This document shows positions 1 to 9,046 of a stretch of 64,000 nt of DNA, one piece after another. The notes under the pieces are model-generated. The model made no database searches. It had not been told where the DNA came from and was given only the letters and a program-made list of their open reading frames with translations. A program made the position numbers and the translations under genes. Origin of the DNA: MGBC114079 sp964531385 (lineage in GTDB: Bacteria; Bacillota; Clostridia; Lachnospirales; CAG-274); NCBI GenBank assembly GCA_964531385.1, contig CAZHGC010000001.1, positions 115,616-179,615 of the forward strand, given 5' to 3'. Numbering within the stretch: position 1 is the stretch's first letter; each line of letters begins with the position of its first letter.

Positions 1-1
1 A

Positions 2-580
2 AAATTGAATGTTTTTAACTGTATGGAAATTGTTAAAAACAACAAGGGTGTTTTTGATACGAAAAAATTGTTTATAAATTCTCTTGCGGAAAATTCTCTT
101 ACGGAAGAAGATTTGAAAGGTATCAGAGTTAAATATGCAGAGTTTCAGCACGCAATTATTTATGAAATTTCAACTATGTTTGCGGAAAGTTCTCTTGTTT
201 TGAACAAATGCGGTGTTTTTAAAAAAATGGGCGTTAAATATGGAATTGACAATTTTGGAGGAACAAATGCCGATGATTTTTCTGTTTTGAGCGAAAGCCC
301 TGAATTTATTAAAATTGATAAAAGTCTTGTTTCTGACATACATTTGAAAAAAGAAAAACAATCGCACGTTATGAAGATTGTTAAATTTGCAAGAGAAAAA
401 GGAATTGATGTTATTGCGGTTGGCATTGAAACGCATGACGAACTTGCAACAATTATGAGGCTTGGAATTGATTTTGTTCAAGGTTATTATATTTCTTTGC
501 CAAAAGAAGAATTTGTTAAAGAAATTAGAGAAGAGCTTAAAAAGGAAATTTTTGAAATTAGAGCGGAACAAAGATTTTAG
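2..580 (+). CDS. EAL-domain protein, C-terminal part (degenerate, 5' end outside window)
   Basis: This is the C-terminal half of a cyclic-di-GMP phosphodiesterase-type EAL domain. The reading frame is open to the left edge, so the true start and any N-terminal sensor or GGDEF domain lie outside. Visible motifs are IDNFGG (normally DDFGTG), FIKIDKSLV, VIAVGIET (normally VAEGVET) and DFVQGYY. The lysine-aspartate pair and the glutamine-glycine-tyrosine stretch are kept. One aspartate of the DD pair is Asn, and the glutamate expected in the A-E-G-V-E motif is Val. Loss of such metal or catalytic residues suggests a non-catalytic or weakly active domain (inference). It may act as a c-di-GMP binding module; a PilZ receptor is encoded near 27.2-27.8 kb. 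Confidence 0.8.
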   Translation, partial: KLNVFNCMEIVKNNKGVFDTKKLFINSLAENSLTEEDLKGIRVKYAEFQHAIIYEISTMFAESSLVLNKCGVFKKMGVKYGIDNFGGTNADDFSVLSESPEFIKIDKSLVSDIHLKKEKQSHVMKIVKFAREKGIDVIAVGIETHDELATIMRLGIDFVQGYYISLPKEEFVKEIREELKKEIFEIRAEQRF

Positions 581-648
581 GCAAAGGTATAATTGTGTGA
601 TTGTCATATTGATGAAGTTTTAAATATTTTGGATTGGAGACCTAAACT

Positions 649-2235
649 TTGAAAAAGATATGTTTTTTTTCGGTTGTTTTTGCAATTATTTTTTCTTCAG
701 CGATTTTTGCTTTTGCATCTTCGGGAGAAACTGTTAGAATTGGACTTACTTCGAAATTTGGAAATGTTTCGAAAATTAACATTTCCAATCAATCGTTAAA
801 TGTTGGTTTTTCTGATGAAAATAAGTTTTATGGTTGTGGAAAGATTTCAGGAAATGAATTTTCAGTTAAAAACGGCGATTTATATTATATTGTGTTGAAT
901 GATACATTTGGCAGTTATTTTAATGCAAAAGAAAAGGCGGGAAACGTTGGTGTTCCCACGTTGACCGATGTTGATTGCTGGAAAGTTTATTTTGGCGGGT
1001 ATTCTTCCGAGGCGGAGGCAATTTCGGCAAAGGCTGAATTTGAAAAATTTGGCGAAGTTTCGTCTTTGAAAAGCGGAGAAAATGTTACTTTATTATGCAA
1101 CGGAGAGGAAAAGGCGGTTATTTTTGACAGCCGAGAATATTTTGCTCAAATTGAAGACGGAGAAGGCGGAAATTTGATTATTGACGGCGATGAATTTAGG
1201 GGAAGAATTGAATTTTTTAAGAAAAATTCGGCATATACTCTTATTAACGTTTTAGAGATTGAGGAATATTTACTTGGTGTTTTGCCGTCAGAAGTTGCAA
1301 ACAGCTTGCCGAAAGAGGCACTTAAAGCTCAAGCGGTTGTTGCAAGGTCATTTTCGGAATTTTCGAAAAATACAAAACATTCTTCTGACGGGTTCGATTT
1401 GTGTAACTCGACACATTGTCAAGTTTATAAAGGAGTTTCTTCCGAAACTTCGGAAACAACAAATGCTGTTTTGGAGACGAAAGGCGTTAAAATATATTAT
1501 GATGATAAAGTTATTAATGCAACTTATTTTTCATCAAGCGGGGGAAATACGGCAAACTCTGAAGACGTTTGGGGAACGGCTGTTCCTTATTTGAGGGCGG
1601 TTTTGGATAAATCGGAAACGGAGCCTAAAGTTTGGACAAGGGTGTTTTCTTTTTCGGAAATTACAGAAATTGCAAATGCAAACGGAGAGAATATTGGCAA
1701 TGTTAATGAAGTTTATATTGCTTCGAAAGACGAATTTGGAAGAGTTAATTCGCTTGTTATTGAGGGAAGCGGGGGAAACGTTGTTCTTGAAAAAGAAAAA
1801 ATAAGAACGTTTTTTTCGAAATCGAAAGACGGCAGTTTATTGAGCAGGAATTTTTCTATGGAAATTGGTGAAACGGCAAATTCTTCTGAAAAGGAGGAAT
1901 TTGTTATGACGAATGTTTTAGGAAAAAGCGAAAGCAATCTTTTGGAATTTAAAGACATTCTTGTTTTGGACGGTTTGGAAAATTCTAATCTTTTGGACGG
2001 GAAAAAGTTTTTTGTTATTGGCGAAAACAGCAGTAAACTTTATGAAAGTGTTGTTACGGAGAGTGTTGAAAAGGAGCAACATCACGAAAAAGTTTCGGGC
2101 GATGTTGTTTTTTACGGCTTGGGATTTGGTCATGGTGTTGGAATGAGCCAGACCGGAGCAAAAAATCTTGCCGAACAGGGAAAAAATTATATTGATATAT
2201 TAAAACATTATTATACAGGAATTGAAATTTATTAA
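649..2235 (+). CDS. SpoIID/LytB-domain protein with SPOR-like region
   Basis: A secreted SpoIID-family protein of 528 residues. This family cleaves glycan strands of peptidoglycan lacking peptide stems (lytic transglycosylase), classically during spore engulfment. Residues 1-24 form a signal peptide (KK followed by a hydrophobic stretch). A SPOR-like segment (WKVYFGGYSSEAEA) lies around residue 110. The SpoIID core begins near residue 195 and contains LGVLPSEV, where Glu215 matches the catalytic glutamate, then ALKAQAVVARSF. The family end motif GHGVGMSQTGA is near the C-terminus. The start is a TTG preceded by GGAGA. Because of the SPOR region and length it may be a vegetative SpoIID/LytB relative rather than the engulfment protein itself. 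Confidence 0.88.
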   Translation: MKKICFFSVVFAIIFSSAIFAFASSGETVRIGLTSKFGNVSKINISNQSLNVGFSDENKFYGCGKISGNEFSVKNGDLYYIVLNDTFGSYFNAKEKAGNVGVPTLTDVDCWKVYFGGYSSEAEAISAKAEFEKFGEVSSLKSGENVTLLCNGEEKAVIFDSREYFAQIEDGEGGNLIIDGDEFRGRIEFFKKNSAYTLINVLEIEEYLLGVLPSEVANSLPKEALKAQAVVARSFSEFSKNTKHSSDGFDLCNSTHCQVYKGVSSETSETTNAVLETKGVKIYYDDKVINATYFSSSGGNTANSEDVWGTAVPYLRAVLDKSETEPKVWTRVFSFSEITEIANANGENIGNVNEVYIASKDEFGRVNSLVIEGSGGNVVLEKEKIRTFFSKSKDGSLLSRNFSMEIGETANSSEKEEFVMTNVLGKSESNLLEFKDILVLDGLENSNLLDGKKFFVIGENSSKLYESVVTESVEKEQHHEKVSGDVVFYGLGFGHGVGMSQTGAKNLAEQGKNYIDILKHYYTGIEIY

Positions 2236-2255
2236 TTTTCAGAAAGGCTTATATT

Positions 2256-3290
2256 ATGAACAAAAAAGATTTTTATTTTGATTTACCCGAAAGACTTATT
2301 GCACAAACACCGCTTCAAGATAGAGCGGCGGCGAGGCTTTTGGTTCTTGACAAAAATTCGGGAGAAATTAGACACAAAATTTTTAGAGATATTTTGGAAT
2401 ATATTAAGCCAGGGGACTGTCTTGTTATTAACGATACAAAGGTTCTTCCGGCAAGGCTTATTGGTGAAAGAGAAAATACGGGTGCTAAAGTTGAAATTTT
2501 GCTTCTTAAAAGAATTGACAGGGATTGTTGGGAGACTTTGGTTAAACCGGGGCGAAAAGCAAAAATTGGCGACAGGGTTGTTTTTGGCGGTGGTGTGCTT
2601 TTGGCGGAAATTGTTGATATTGTTCAAGAGGGTAACCGAATTGTTAAATTTGAATATGACGGGATTTTTGAAGAAATTTTGGATAAACTTGGGCAGATGC
2701 CTTTGCCACCTTATATTACCGAAAAACTTGAAGACAAAAATATGTATCAGACGGTTTATGCGAAAAATGACGGTTCGGCGGCGGCTCCGACGGCGGGGCT
2801 TCATTTTACTCCTGAACTTTTGGAGCAAATTGAACAAAAAGGTGCAAAAATTGCAAATGTTACTCTCCACGTTGGTCTTGGAACATTTAGACCTGTTAAA
2901 GCTGACGATATTTTGGACCACAAAATGCACTCGGAATTTTATTTGATTGAACAACAACAAGCAGATATTATTAACGAAACAAAGAAAAACGGCGGAAGAG
3001 TTATTTCGGTTGGAACAACAAGCACGAGAACTCTTGAATCGGTTTCTGATGAAAACGGAGTTATTAAAGCCGGAAGCGGTTGGACCGATATTTTTATATA
3101 TCCCGGATATAAATTTAAAGTTATAGATTCCCTTATAACAAATTTTCATTTGCCCGAATCTACTCTTATTATGCTTGTTAGTGCTTTGGCGGGCAGAGAA
3201 AATGTTCTTGAAGCTTACAAAACGGCTGTTGATGAAGAGTATAGATTTTTCAGCTTTGGTGACGCTATGTTTATTACAGAGCTTAATTGA
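2256..3290 (+). CDS. queA: S-adenosylmethionine:tRNA ribosyltransferase-isomerase
   Basis: QueA transfers and isomerises the ribose of SAM onto 7-aminomethyl-7-deazaguanine in tRNA, giving epoxyqueuosine at wobble position 34. The 344-residue protein is full length. It begins with the family's FYFDLPERLIAQTPL and contains GDCLVINDTKVLPARL, SAAAPTAGLHFTP, HVGLGTFRPV and TNFHLPESTLIMLVSA. The ATG at 2256 follows AGAAAGG. The gene ends in TGA, which shows that TGA works as a stop in this genome. It lies 20 bp after the SpoIID gene and the next gene starts within about 20 bp, so it is probably co-transcribed with both. Confidence 0.97.
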   Translation: MNKKDFYFDLPERLIAQTPLQDRAAARLLVLDKNSGEIRHKIFRDILEYIKPGDCLVINDTKVLPARLIGERENTGAKVEILLLKRIDRDCWETLVKPGRKAKIGDRVVFGGGVLLAEIVDIVQEGNRIVKFEYDGIFEEILDKLGQMPLPPYITEKLEDKNMYQTVYAKNDGSAAAPTAGLHFTPELLEQIEQKGAKIANVTLHVGLGTFRPVKADDILDHKMHSEFYLIEQQQADIINETKKNGGRVISVGTTSTRTLESVSDENGVIKAGSGWTDIFIYPGYKFKVIDSLITNFHLPESTLIMLVSALAGRENVLEAYKTAVDEEYRFFSFGDAMFITELN

Positions 3291-3310
3291 TGTTTTTTTG
3301 GAGGTTAGAG

Positions 3311-5149
3311 ATGAGAGACGATATACTTATGCAAGTTGAAAAACCTGCAAGATACATTGGAAATGAAATTAATATGGTTAAGAAAAATCCTGCAGATGTT
3401 GATATTAGATTTGCGTTTTGTTTTCCTGATGTTTATGAGGTTGGAATGAGTCATGTCGGACTTCAGATTTTATATTATTTTCTTAACAGACGAGACGACC
3501 TTTATTGTGAAAGGTGTTTTGCCCCCTGGCACGATATGGAAGATATTATGCGAAAAGAAAATATTAAACTTTTTGCACTTGAAACAGAGGACTCACTTGA
3601 TAAATTTGATTTTGTCGGATTTACTTTACAATATGAAATGAGTTTTACAAATGTTGTTAATATGTTGGATTTGGCAGATATTCCGATTTGGTCGAAAGAC
3701 AGAAAAGAAAGCGACCCAATTGTTATTGCAGGAGGTCCTTGTGCATATAATCCGGAGCCTTTAGCTGATATTGTTGATATATTTTATATTGGTGAGGGCG
3801 AAGTTAGTTATGACGAGCTTATGGATTTATATAAAGAAAACAAAAAGAACGGCGGAACAAAGAGGGATTTCCTTGAAAAAGCATTAAAGGTTGACGGAAT
3901 TTATATTCCTTGTTTTTATGATGTTACTTACAAAGAAAACGGGGAAATTGCAAGTTTTGAGCCGAACCATAAAGATGCACCGAAAAAAATAAGAAAAGTT
4001 ATTGTTAATGACCTTGATGAAGTTTTTTATCCTGAAAAACAGCTTGTTCCACTTATTGAAGTTGTTCACGACAGAGTTACAATGGAGGTTTTTAGAGGGT
4101 GTATTCGAGGCTGTAGATTTTGTCAGGCAGGTTATGTTTATCGTCCTGTTAGAGAAAGAAGCCCCGAGAGTTTGCTTAAACGTGCCGACAACCTTGTTAA
4201 ATATTCGGGACATGAGGAAATTTCTTTGACGAGCCTTAGCACAGGCGACTATAGAGGGTTTAAACCTCTTGCGGAGGGGCTTATTGAAAAATTTTCGAAA
4301 GAAAATATTAATATTTCTCTTCCTTCGCTTAGAATTGATGCTTTTTCTCTTGACCTTATGAAAAAAGTTCAGGAAGTTAGAAAGTCGAGCCTTACATTTG
4401 CTCCCGAGGCGGGAACTCAAAGACTTAGAGATGTTATAAACAAAGGAATTACCGAAGAAGAAATTTTGCGAGGTTGTTCGCTTGCTTTTGAGGGCGGTTG
4501 GGACAGAGTTAAGTTGTATTTTATGGTTGGACTTCCAACCGAAACCGAAGAGGATTTGAAAGGTATTGCAAAGCTTTCATCGGCTATTGTTGACAAATAT
4601 TATGAAATGCCGAAAGAAAAAAGAAACAGAAGCGTTTCGGTTGTTGTTAGTTCTTCGTGTTTTGTTCCAAAGCCTTTTACACCGTTTCAATGGGCACCGC
4701 AGGCAACTTTTAAAGAATTTATGGAAAAACAGAAGCTTGTTAAAACAAGTATGGAAAGAAAACAGGTTAAATTTAATTATCACGAAGTTCAGCTGAGCTC
4801 TATGGAGGGAGTTTTGGCGAGAGGCGATAGGAAAGTTGCAAAAGCAATTGTTAAAGCTTGGGAGAAAGGTGCTAAATTTGACGGTTGGAACGATTTCTTC
4901 AAATATGATGTTTGGGTTGAGGCTTTTGATGAAGTTGGGCTTGATATGGCTTTTTATGCAAACAGACAGCGTGAATATGATGAAATTTTACCTTGGGACT
5001 TTATTTCTATCGGTGTTTCGAAGAAATTTTTTATTAACGAGATGGAAAAGGCTTTAAAAGAAGAAGTTACTTTAAATTGTCGTACACAATGTGCTATGTG
5101 CGGTGCGAAAAGTTTTGGTGGGGGTGTTTGTTATGAAGTTCAGGATTAA
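3311..5149 (+). CDS. B12-binding/radical SAM family protein (TIGR03960 type)
   Basis: A 612-residue radical SAM protein of the family found next to the DUF2344 protein in Firmicutes. The N-terminal part (roughly residues 15-190) resembles the cobalamin-binding domain of B12-dependent radical SAM enzymes. The 4Fe-4S site CIRGCRFC is at about residues 263-270. The C-terminus has a further cysteine group (CRTQCAMCGAKSFGGGVC) that may bind metal. The reaction is unknown to me. The start at ATG 3311 is chosen because TTGGAGG sits directly before it. The last 17 bases overlap the next gene, implying translational coupling. The TIGR assignment is from memory of family and context. Confidence 0.88.
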   Translation: MRDDILMQVEKPARYIGNEINMVKKNPADVDIRFAFCFPDVYEVGMSHVGLQILYYFLNRRDDLYCERCFAPWHDMEDIMRKENIKLFALETEDSLDKFDFVGFTLQYEMSFTNVVNMLDLADIPIWSKDRKESDPIVIAGGPCAYNPEPLADIVDIFYIGEGEVSYDELMDLYKENKKNGGTKRDFLEKALKVDGIYIPCFYDVTYKENGEIASFEPNHKDAPKKIRKVIVNDLDEVFYPEKQLVPLIEVVHDRVTMEVFRGCIRGCRFCQAGYVYRPVRERSPESLLKRADNLVKYSGHEEISLTSLSTGDYRGFKPLAEGLIEKFSKENINISLPSLRIDAFSLDLMKKVQEVRKSSLTFAPEAGTQRLRDVINKGITEEEILRGCSLAFEGGWDRVKLYFMVGLPTETEEDLKGIAKLSSAIVDKYYEMPKEKRNRSVSVVVSSSCFVPKPFTPFQWAPQATFKEFMEKQKLVKTSMERKQVKFNYHEVQLSSMEGVLARGDRKVAKAIVKAWEKGAKFDGWNDFFKYDVWVEAFDEVGLDMAFYANRQREYDEILPWDFISIGVSKKFFINEMEKALKEEVTLNCRTQCAMCGAKSFGGGVCYEVQD

Positions 5150-5801
5150 ATTTACGAAAGTTGGCAAAGTTAGATTTATTGGGCATTTGGATTTGCTTAA
5201 AGTTTTTCAAAGAGCCATTAATCGTGCGGGAATTCCTGTTGCATATTCAAACGGTTTTAATCCTCATCAAATTATTGGTTTTGCAATTCCTCTTCCTTTG
5301 GGAATGGCAAGCGTTGGTGAATATGTTGATATTGAAATGAAAGAAGCGATTGCACCGGAAGAAATTGTTCGAAAACTTAACGAAACTATGCCAGAGGGAA
5401 TTGAAATTGTTTCCGCAAGAGAATTTACAAAAGACGACAAAAGTTGTGCGGCGGTTGTTGAGGCGGCTTTATATGAAGTTTTTTTGCCACATAAAATTGA
5501 CGCTTTTTCGGAGATTATTGAGAAAATGTTTCAAGCGGAAACTTTTGAAATTGAAAGAGTTAGCAAGCACAAAACAAAAGTTGTTGATATTAAACCCGAT
5601 ATATTTTTGATTGAAGAATTTTCGGAGAAAACAACGGCTTTTAAAACAATTATTTCAACGGGAAGCCAGAAAAATTTAAAGCCGGAGTTGCTTGTTAAAT
5701 ATATTTACAATTATATTGGAAAAGAATATGACCCTTTGAAAGTTGGTTATAAAAGAATTGATTTGTTTAGAAAGGTTAATGACGAGTTTATATCTTTGTG
5801 A
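5133..5801 (+). CDS. DUF2344 / TIGR03936 radical-SAM-linked protein
   Basis: A 222-residue protein of the DUF2344 family, whose members are fused to or encoded beside the preceding radical SAM enzyme. The family signature is at the N-terminus: KFTKVGKVRFIGHLDLLK, followed by RAGIPVAYSNGFNPH. Its biochemical role is unknown. Conserved linkage suggests it is a partner of the upstream protein, and the usual neighbourhood (RNase G, ribosomal protein L21 operon) suggests an RNA- or ribosome-related role. The ATG at 5133 inside the upstream gene is preferred because GGTGGGGGTG precedes it and the N-terminal motif starts there. Confidence 0.88.
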   Translation: MKFRIKFTKVGKVRFIGHLDLLKVFQRAINRAGIPVAYSNGFNPHQIIGFAIPLPLGMASVGEYVDIEMKEAIAPEEIVRKLNETMPEGIEIVSAREFTKDDKSCAAVVEAALYEVFLPHKIDAFSEIIEKMFQAETFEIERVSKHKTKVVDIKPDIFLIEEFSEKTTAFKTIISTGSQKNLKPELLVKYIYNYIGKEYDPLKVGYKRIDLFRKVNDEFISL

Positions 5802-5835
5802 TTTTTTATGATTTGACTTTTTGGAGGTGATATTG

Positions 5836-7281
5836 GTGAGAAAGATACTTGTTGACGGTTTATCGGATTTTTTTCGTACTGCTGTTTTGGAAGACGGAGA
5901 ACTTGTTGAGCTGATTATTGAAGAAAAAAACAAAACATTTTCTGTTGGCAGTATTTATTCGGGTATTGTTGAAAAAATTTTGCCGAGTCAGTTTGCTTTT
6001 ATCGATATAGGCGATTCGAGAAATACTTTTTTGCATTTGACCGACAGAAAAGAAAGAAATATTTATAAATTTAACGAAGCAAAGGGAAAAGATGAACTTG
6101 CGATTAAATGCGGACAAAGCATTATTGTTCAAGTTATAAAAGAGGGAACTGACGAAAAATGTCCTGTTGTTAGCAGTATGCTTACATTTGCGGGGAAATA
6201 TATTGTCTTGCTTTGCAACGATAACGAAATTAATATATCCAAAAAAATAGAAGATGATGAAGAAAGAGCAAGGCTTTTTGAAATTGGCAAAAAAATTGTT
6301 TCTTTTGATTGCCAAAATTTTGGTGTTATTATGAGGACAAATTGCGTTGGGATTAATTCAGAGGTTATTATTGAAGAAGGAAAAACTCTTATTGAAAAAT
6401 ATAAAGAAGTTGTTAAAAAAGGAACGTATTTAAAAGCACCTTGCGAAATTTTTAAAGCCGAAAACGAAACTTACAAAATTATACGAGATTTGGTTAAAAA
6501 CGAAAATGATGAAATTATTATAAATGAAATTTCGGAATATAATAAATTTATTGAAAGCTACTGCGGAGAGGGAAAAGTTATTTTTTATGAAGAACCTGTT
6601 CCTTTGTTTGATAATTTTTTTGCCGAAAAACAAGTTGAAAAGGCTTTGCACAACAAAGTTTGGCTTAAATGCGGAGGGTTTATTGTTATTGATTATGCGG
6701 AGGCGTGCGTTGTTATTGATGTTAACACCGGAAAAAATTCCGCAAAAAATCATCGTGAAACTGTTCTTAAAACAAACATTCAAGCTGCAAAAGAAATTGC
6801 AAAGCAACTTAGACTTAAAAATTTATCGGGAATGATTATTATTGACTTTATTGATATGCAGAGCAAAGAGGACAGAAACAAAGTTTTTGAGGTTTTGAAA
6901 GACGAAGTTAAAAAGGATAGGGCAGGCGTTGTTATTGTTGGAATGACAGAACTTGGAATTATGCAACTTACAAGGAAGAAAGTTAGACAACATCTTTTGA
7001 AAATGCTTACTTGCAAATGTCCGTTTTGCAACGGGAATGGCTTTACTTTTAACGAGCACTATATTGCGGATAAAATAAAAAATGAAATTTGCTCGGTTTT
7101 TTCTTCAACTATTTACAATAAAGTTGTTGTTTCTTCAAATCAAAAAGTTATTGATTTTTTAAAAGGGCAGGGCGAAAGTTATAAATTGATTGAAGAAAAA
7201 TTTGGCGGGAAAATCGAATTTAATGTTATTTTTACTCAAAAACTCGATTATTATAAAATCGATAAATTTAAAATGGAATAA
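5836..7281 (+). CDS. rng: Ribonuclease E/G family endoribonuclease
   Basis: An RNase G-type endoribonuclease of 481 residues that cleaves single-stranded RNA in the cytoplasm. The S1 RNA-binding region covers about residues 35-110 (VGSIYSGIVEKILPSQFAFIDIG). The catalytic part holds the two metal-binding aspartates in VVIDVNTGK (about D295) and IIIDFIDM (about D337). The Zn-link cysteines are in CKCPFC (about residues 393-398). There is no long RNase E-type C-terminal scaffold. GTG 5836 is chosen because GGAGGTG ends six bases upstream. In many Firmicutes rplU-rpmA follow this gene; here a hydrolase follows instead. Confidence 0.93.
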   Translation: MRKILVDGLSDFFRTAVLEDGELVELIIEEKNKTFSVGSIYSGIVEKILPSQFAFIDIGDSRNTFLHLTDRKERNIYKFNEAKGKDELAIKCGQSIIVQVIKEGTDEKCPVVSSMLTFAGKYIVLLCNDNEINISKKIEDDEERARLFEIGKKIVSFDCQNFGVIMRTNCVGINSEVIIEEGKTLIEKYKEVVKKGTYLKAPCEIFKAENETYKIIRDLVKNENDEIIINEISEYNKFIESYCGEGKVIFYEEPVPLFDNFFAEKQVEKALHNKVWLKCGGFIVIDYAEACVVIDVNTGKNSAKNHRETVLKTNIQAAKEIAKQLRLKNLSGMIIIDFIDMQSKEDRNKVFEVLKDEVKKDRAGVVIVGMTELGIMQLTRKKVRQHLLKMLTCKCPFCNGNGFTFNEHYIADKIKNEICSVFSSTIYNKVVVSSNQKVIDFLKGQGESYKLIEEKFGGKIEFNVIFTQKLDYYKIDKFKME

Positions 7282-7306
7282 AATGATTAAGCTTGGAGGT
7301 TTTTTT

Positions 7307-8920
7307 ATGAAAAAAAGTAAATTTCTTTTTGGAATTATTATACATATAATGTGTGTGTTTATGATTTTTAATGTATCGATATGTGTTATTGATGCGGAGG
7401 GAACAAAAGATTTTAGAGGGGTTTGGGTTTCAAGCGTTTACAACATTGATTATCCCTCAAAAGCAACGACAAATTCGGAAACTTTGAAAAAAGAAGCGAC
7501 AGATATTTTAAATGATTGCGAACAAATGGGAATTAATGCGGTTATTTTACAAGTTAGGCCGACAGGGGATTCCCTTTACAAATCGAACCTATTCCCTTGG
7601 AGCAAATGGCTTTCGGGAAAGGAGGGCGTTGCACCGGAAAATGATTTTGACCCTCTCTTGTTTTGGGTTGATGAGGCACACAAAAGAGGAATTGAGCTTC
7701 ATGCATGGATTAACCCTTACAGAGCGACAAAGGCTTCTTCAGGAAAAGATGCTTTGAGCGAAATTGCCGAAACAAACCCGATTAAGACAAAGCCTGAATA
7801 TGTTGTTAAATATTCTGATGGAAATTATTATTATAATCCGGCATTGCCGGAAGTTAGGCAGTTTATTATTGACGGGGCTCTTGAAATTGTTAATAATTAT
7901 GATGTTGATGGTATTCATATCGATGATTATTTTTATCCGGGTACGGATTTTAATGATGATGCGGAATTTGCAAAGTTTGGAGCGGGATTTAATTCAAAAG
8001 CCGATTGGAGAAGAAACAACATTGATATTTTTATTAAAGAGATGAACGACCAACTTCACAAGGCTAATCCTGAAATTCAATTTGGTGTTAGCCCTTCGGG
8101 TGTTTGGGCAAACAAATCTTCAAATCCTCTTGGAAGTGATACAAAAGGAAATGAATCTTACAGCTCTGTTTATGCAGATACAAGAAAATGGGCTTCAGAG
8201 GGGTGGATTGATTATATTGCACCTCAAATTTATTGGAACGTTGGACATTCGGCGGCGGATTATAAAATTCTTTCGGACTGGTGGTGTGATGTTGTTAAAA
8301 ACAGCAGAACAAAACTTTATATAGGAATGGCAGATTATAAGACAGTTTCTGACGATTCTTCAAGCCCTTGGTACAATGGTGCGGAGATTAAAAAACAAAT
8401 GGAAATGAATTTAAAAAACGACACAATTAAAGGCGAAATTCATTTTGCTTATAACAGTTTTAAAAAATTTCCTGAACTTAAAAAGAAAGTTGCTGAACAT
8501 TATTCAAAAAATAATTCGGGAAATTTTGAAAATTCTTCAAACAACAATAATGGTTCTGAAAATCAGGATATTAAAGTTTTTGTTGACGGATATGAAGTTA
8601 TTTTTGACCAGAAGCCGATTATTGAAAATTCGAGAACTCTTGTTCCTATGAGGGCTATTTTTGAGGCACTTGGTGCGAGAGTTGAATGGTTTGCAAAAAC
8701 AGAAAATATTCTTGCTGTTAATGGTGAAACTGAAATAATTATGAAAATTGGAAGTCCGAGTATGTTTGTTAATGGAACGGATACAATTACTCTTGATACT
8801 GCACCGAAAATTAAAAATTCGAGAACTCTTGTTCCATTGCGTGCTGTTTCGGAAGTTTTTGATGCGGAAGTTGAATGGAATAATTCTGAAAGAACGGTTA
8901 CTATAACAACAAATAAGTGA
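7307..8920 (+). CDS. Secreted GH10-like (DUF187-type) hydrolase with copper-amine-oxidase N-like domain
   Basis: A 537-residue exported protein. A hydrophobic N-terminal segment (residues 6-28) is a signal peptide or anchor. Residues about 40-385 match the glycosyl-hydrolase-like DUF187 family: RGVWVSSVYNIDYPS, VILQVRPTGDSLYKS, ELHAWINPYR, VDGIHIDDYFYP, FGVSPSGVW and DYIAPQIYW. After an Asn/Ser-rich linker, the last 115 residues carry two RTLVPMRA / RTLVPLRA motifs of the copper-amine-oxidase N-terminal-like (stalk) domain, common on clostridial surface proteins. Related enzymes act on cell-wall glycan, but the substrate here is unknown. ATG 7307 follows TTGGAGG. Confidence 0.9.
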   Translation: MKKSKFLFGIIIHIMCVFMIFNVSICVIDAEGTKDFRGVWVSSVYNIDYPSKATTNSETLKKEATDILNDCEQMGINAVILQVRPTGDSLYKSNLFPWSKWLSGKEGVAPENDFDPLLFWVDEAHKRGIELHAWINPYRATKASSGKDALSEIAETNPIKTKPEYVVKYSDGNYYYNPALPEVRQFIIDGALEIVNNYDVDGIHIDDYFYPGTDFNDDAEFAKFGAGFNSKADWRRNNIDIFIKEMNDQLHKANPEIQFGVSPSGVWANKSSNPLGSDTKGNESYSSVYADTRKWASEGWIDYIAPQIYWNVGHSAADYKILSDWWCDVVKNSRTKLYIGMADYKTVSDDSSSPWYNGAEIKKQMEMNLKNDTIKGEIHFAYNSFKKFPELKKKVAEHYSKNNSGNFENSSNNNNGSENQDIKVFVDGYEVIFDQKPIIENSRTLVPMRAIFEALGARVEWFAKTENILAVNGETEIIMKIGSPSMFVNGTDTITLDTAPKIKNSRTLVPLRAVSEVFDAEVEWNNSERTVTITTNK

Positions 8921-8956
8921 TTGTTTTGATATTAAAGGAAATATTATGTTGTGTAC

Positions 8957-9020
8957 AAAGAAAAAAGACTGCGGTTTACAGTTTGAGTGTCTGTGAATTA
9001 TTGTGCGGTTTTTTTTCTTT
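8957..9020. terminator. Weak A-rich/T-rich inverted repeat between the hydrolase gene and tcdA
   Basis: AAAGAAAAAA (8957-8966) can pair with TTTTTTCTTT (9011-9020) across a 44-base loop, and the right arm is a T-run. It has no GC-rich stem, so termination here is only possible. Confidence 0.3.
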
Positions 9021-9046
9021 GATTAATTAAAATTGTGGGTGATTTT

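Noticed and set aside
160..426. Long minus-strand ORFs opposite plus-strand genes (here and throughout)
   Set aside because: They mirror the real genes, have no ribosome binding site, and their composition is that of reverse-complemented biased codons.
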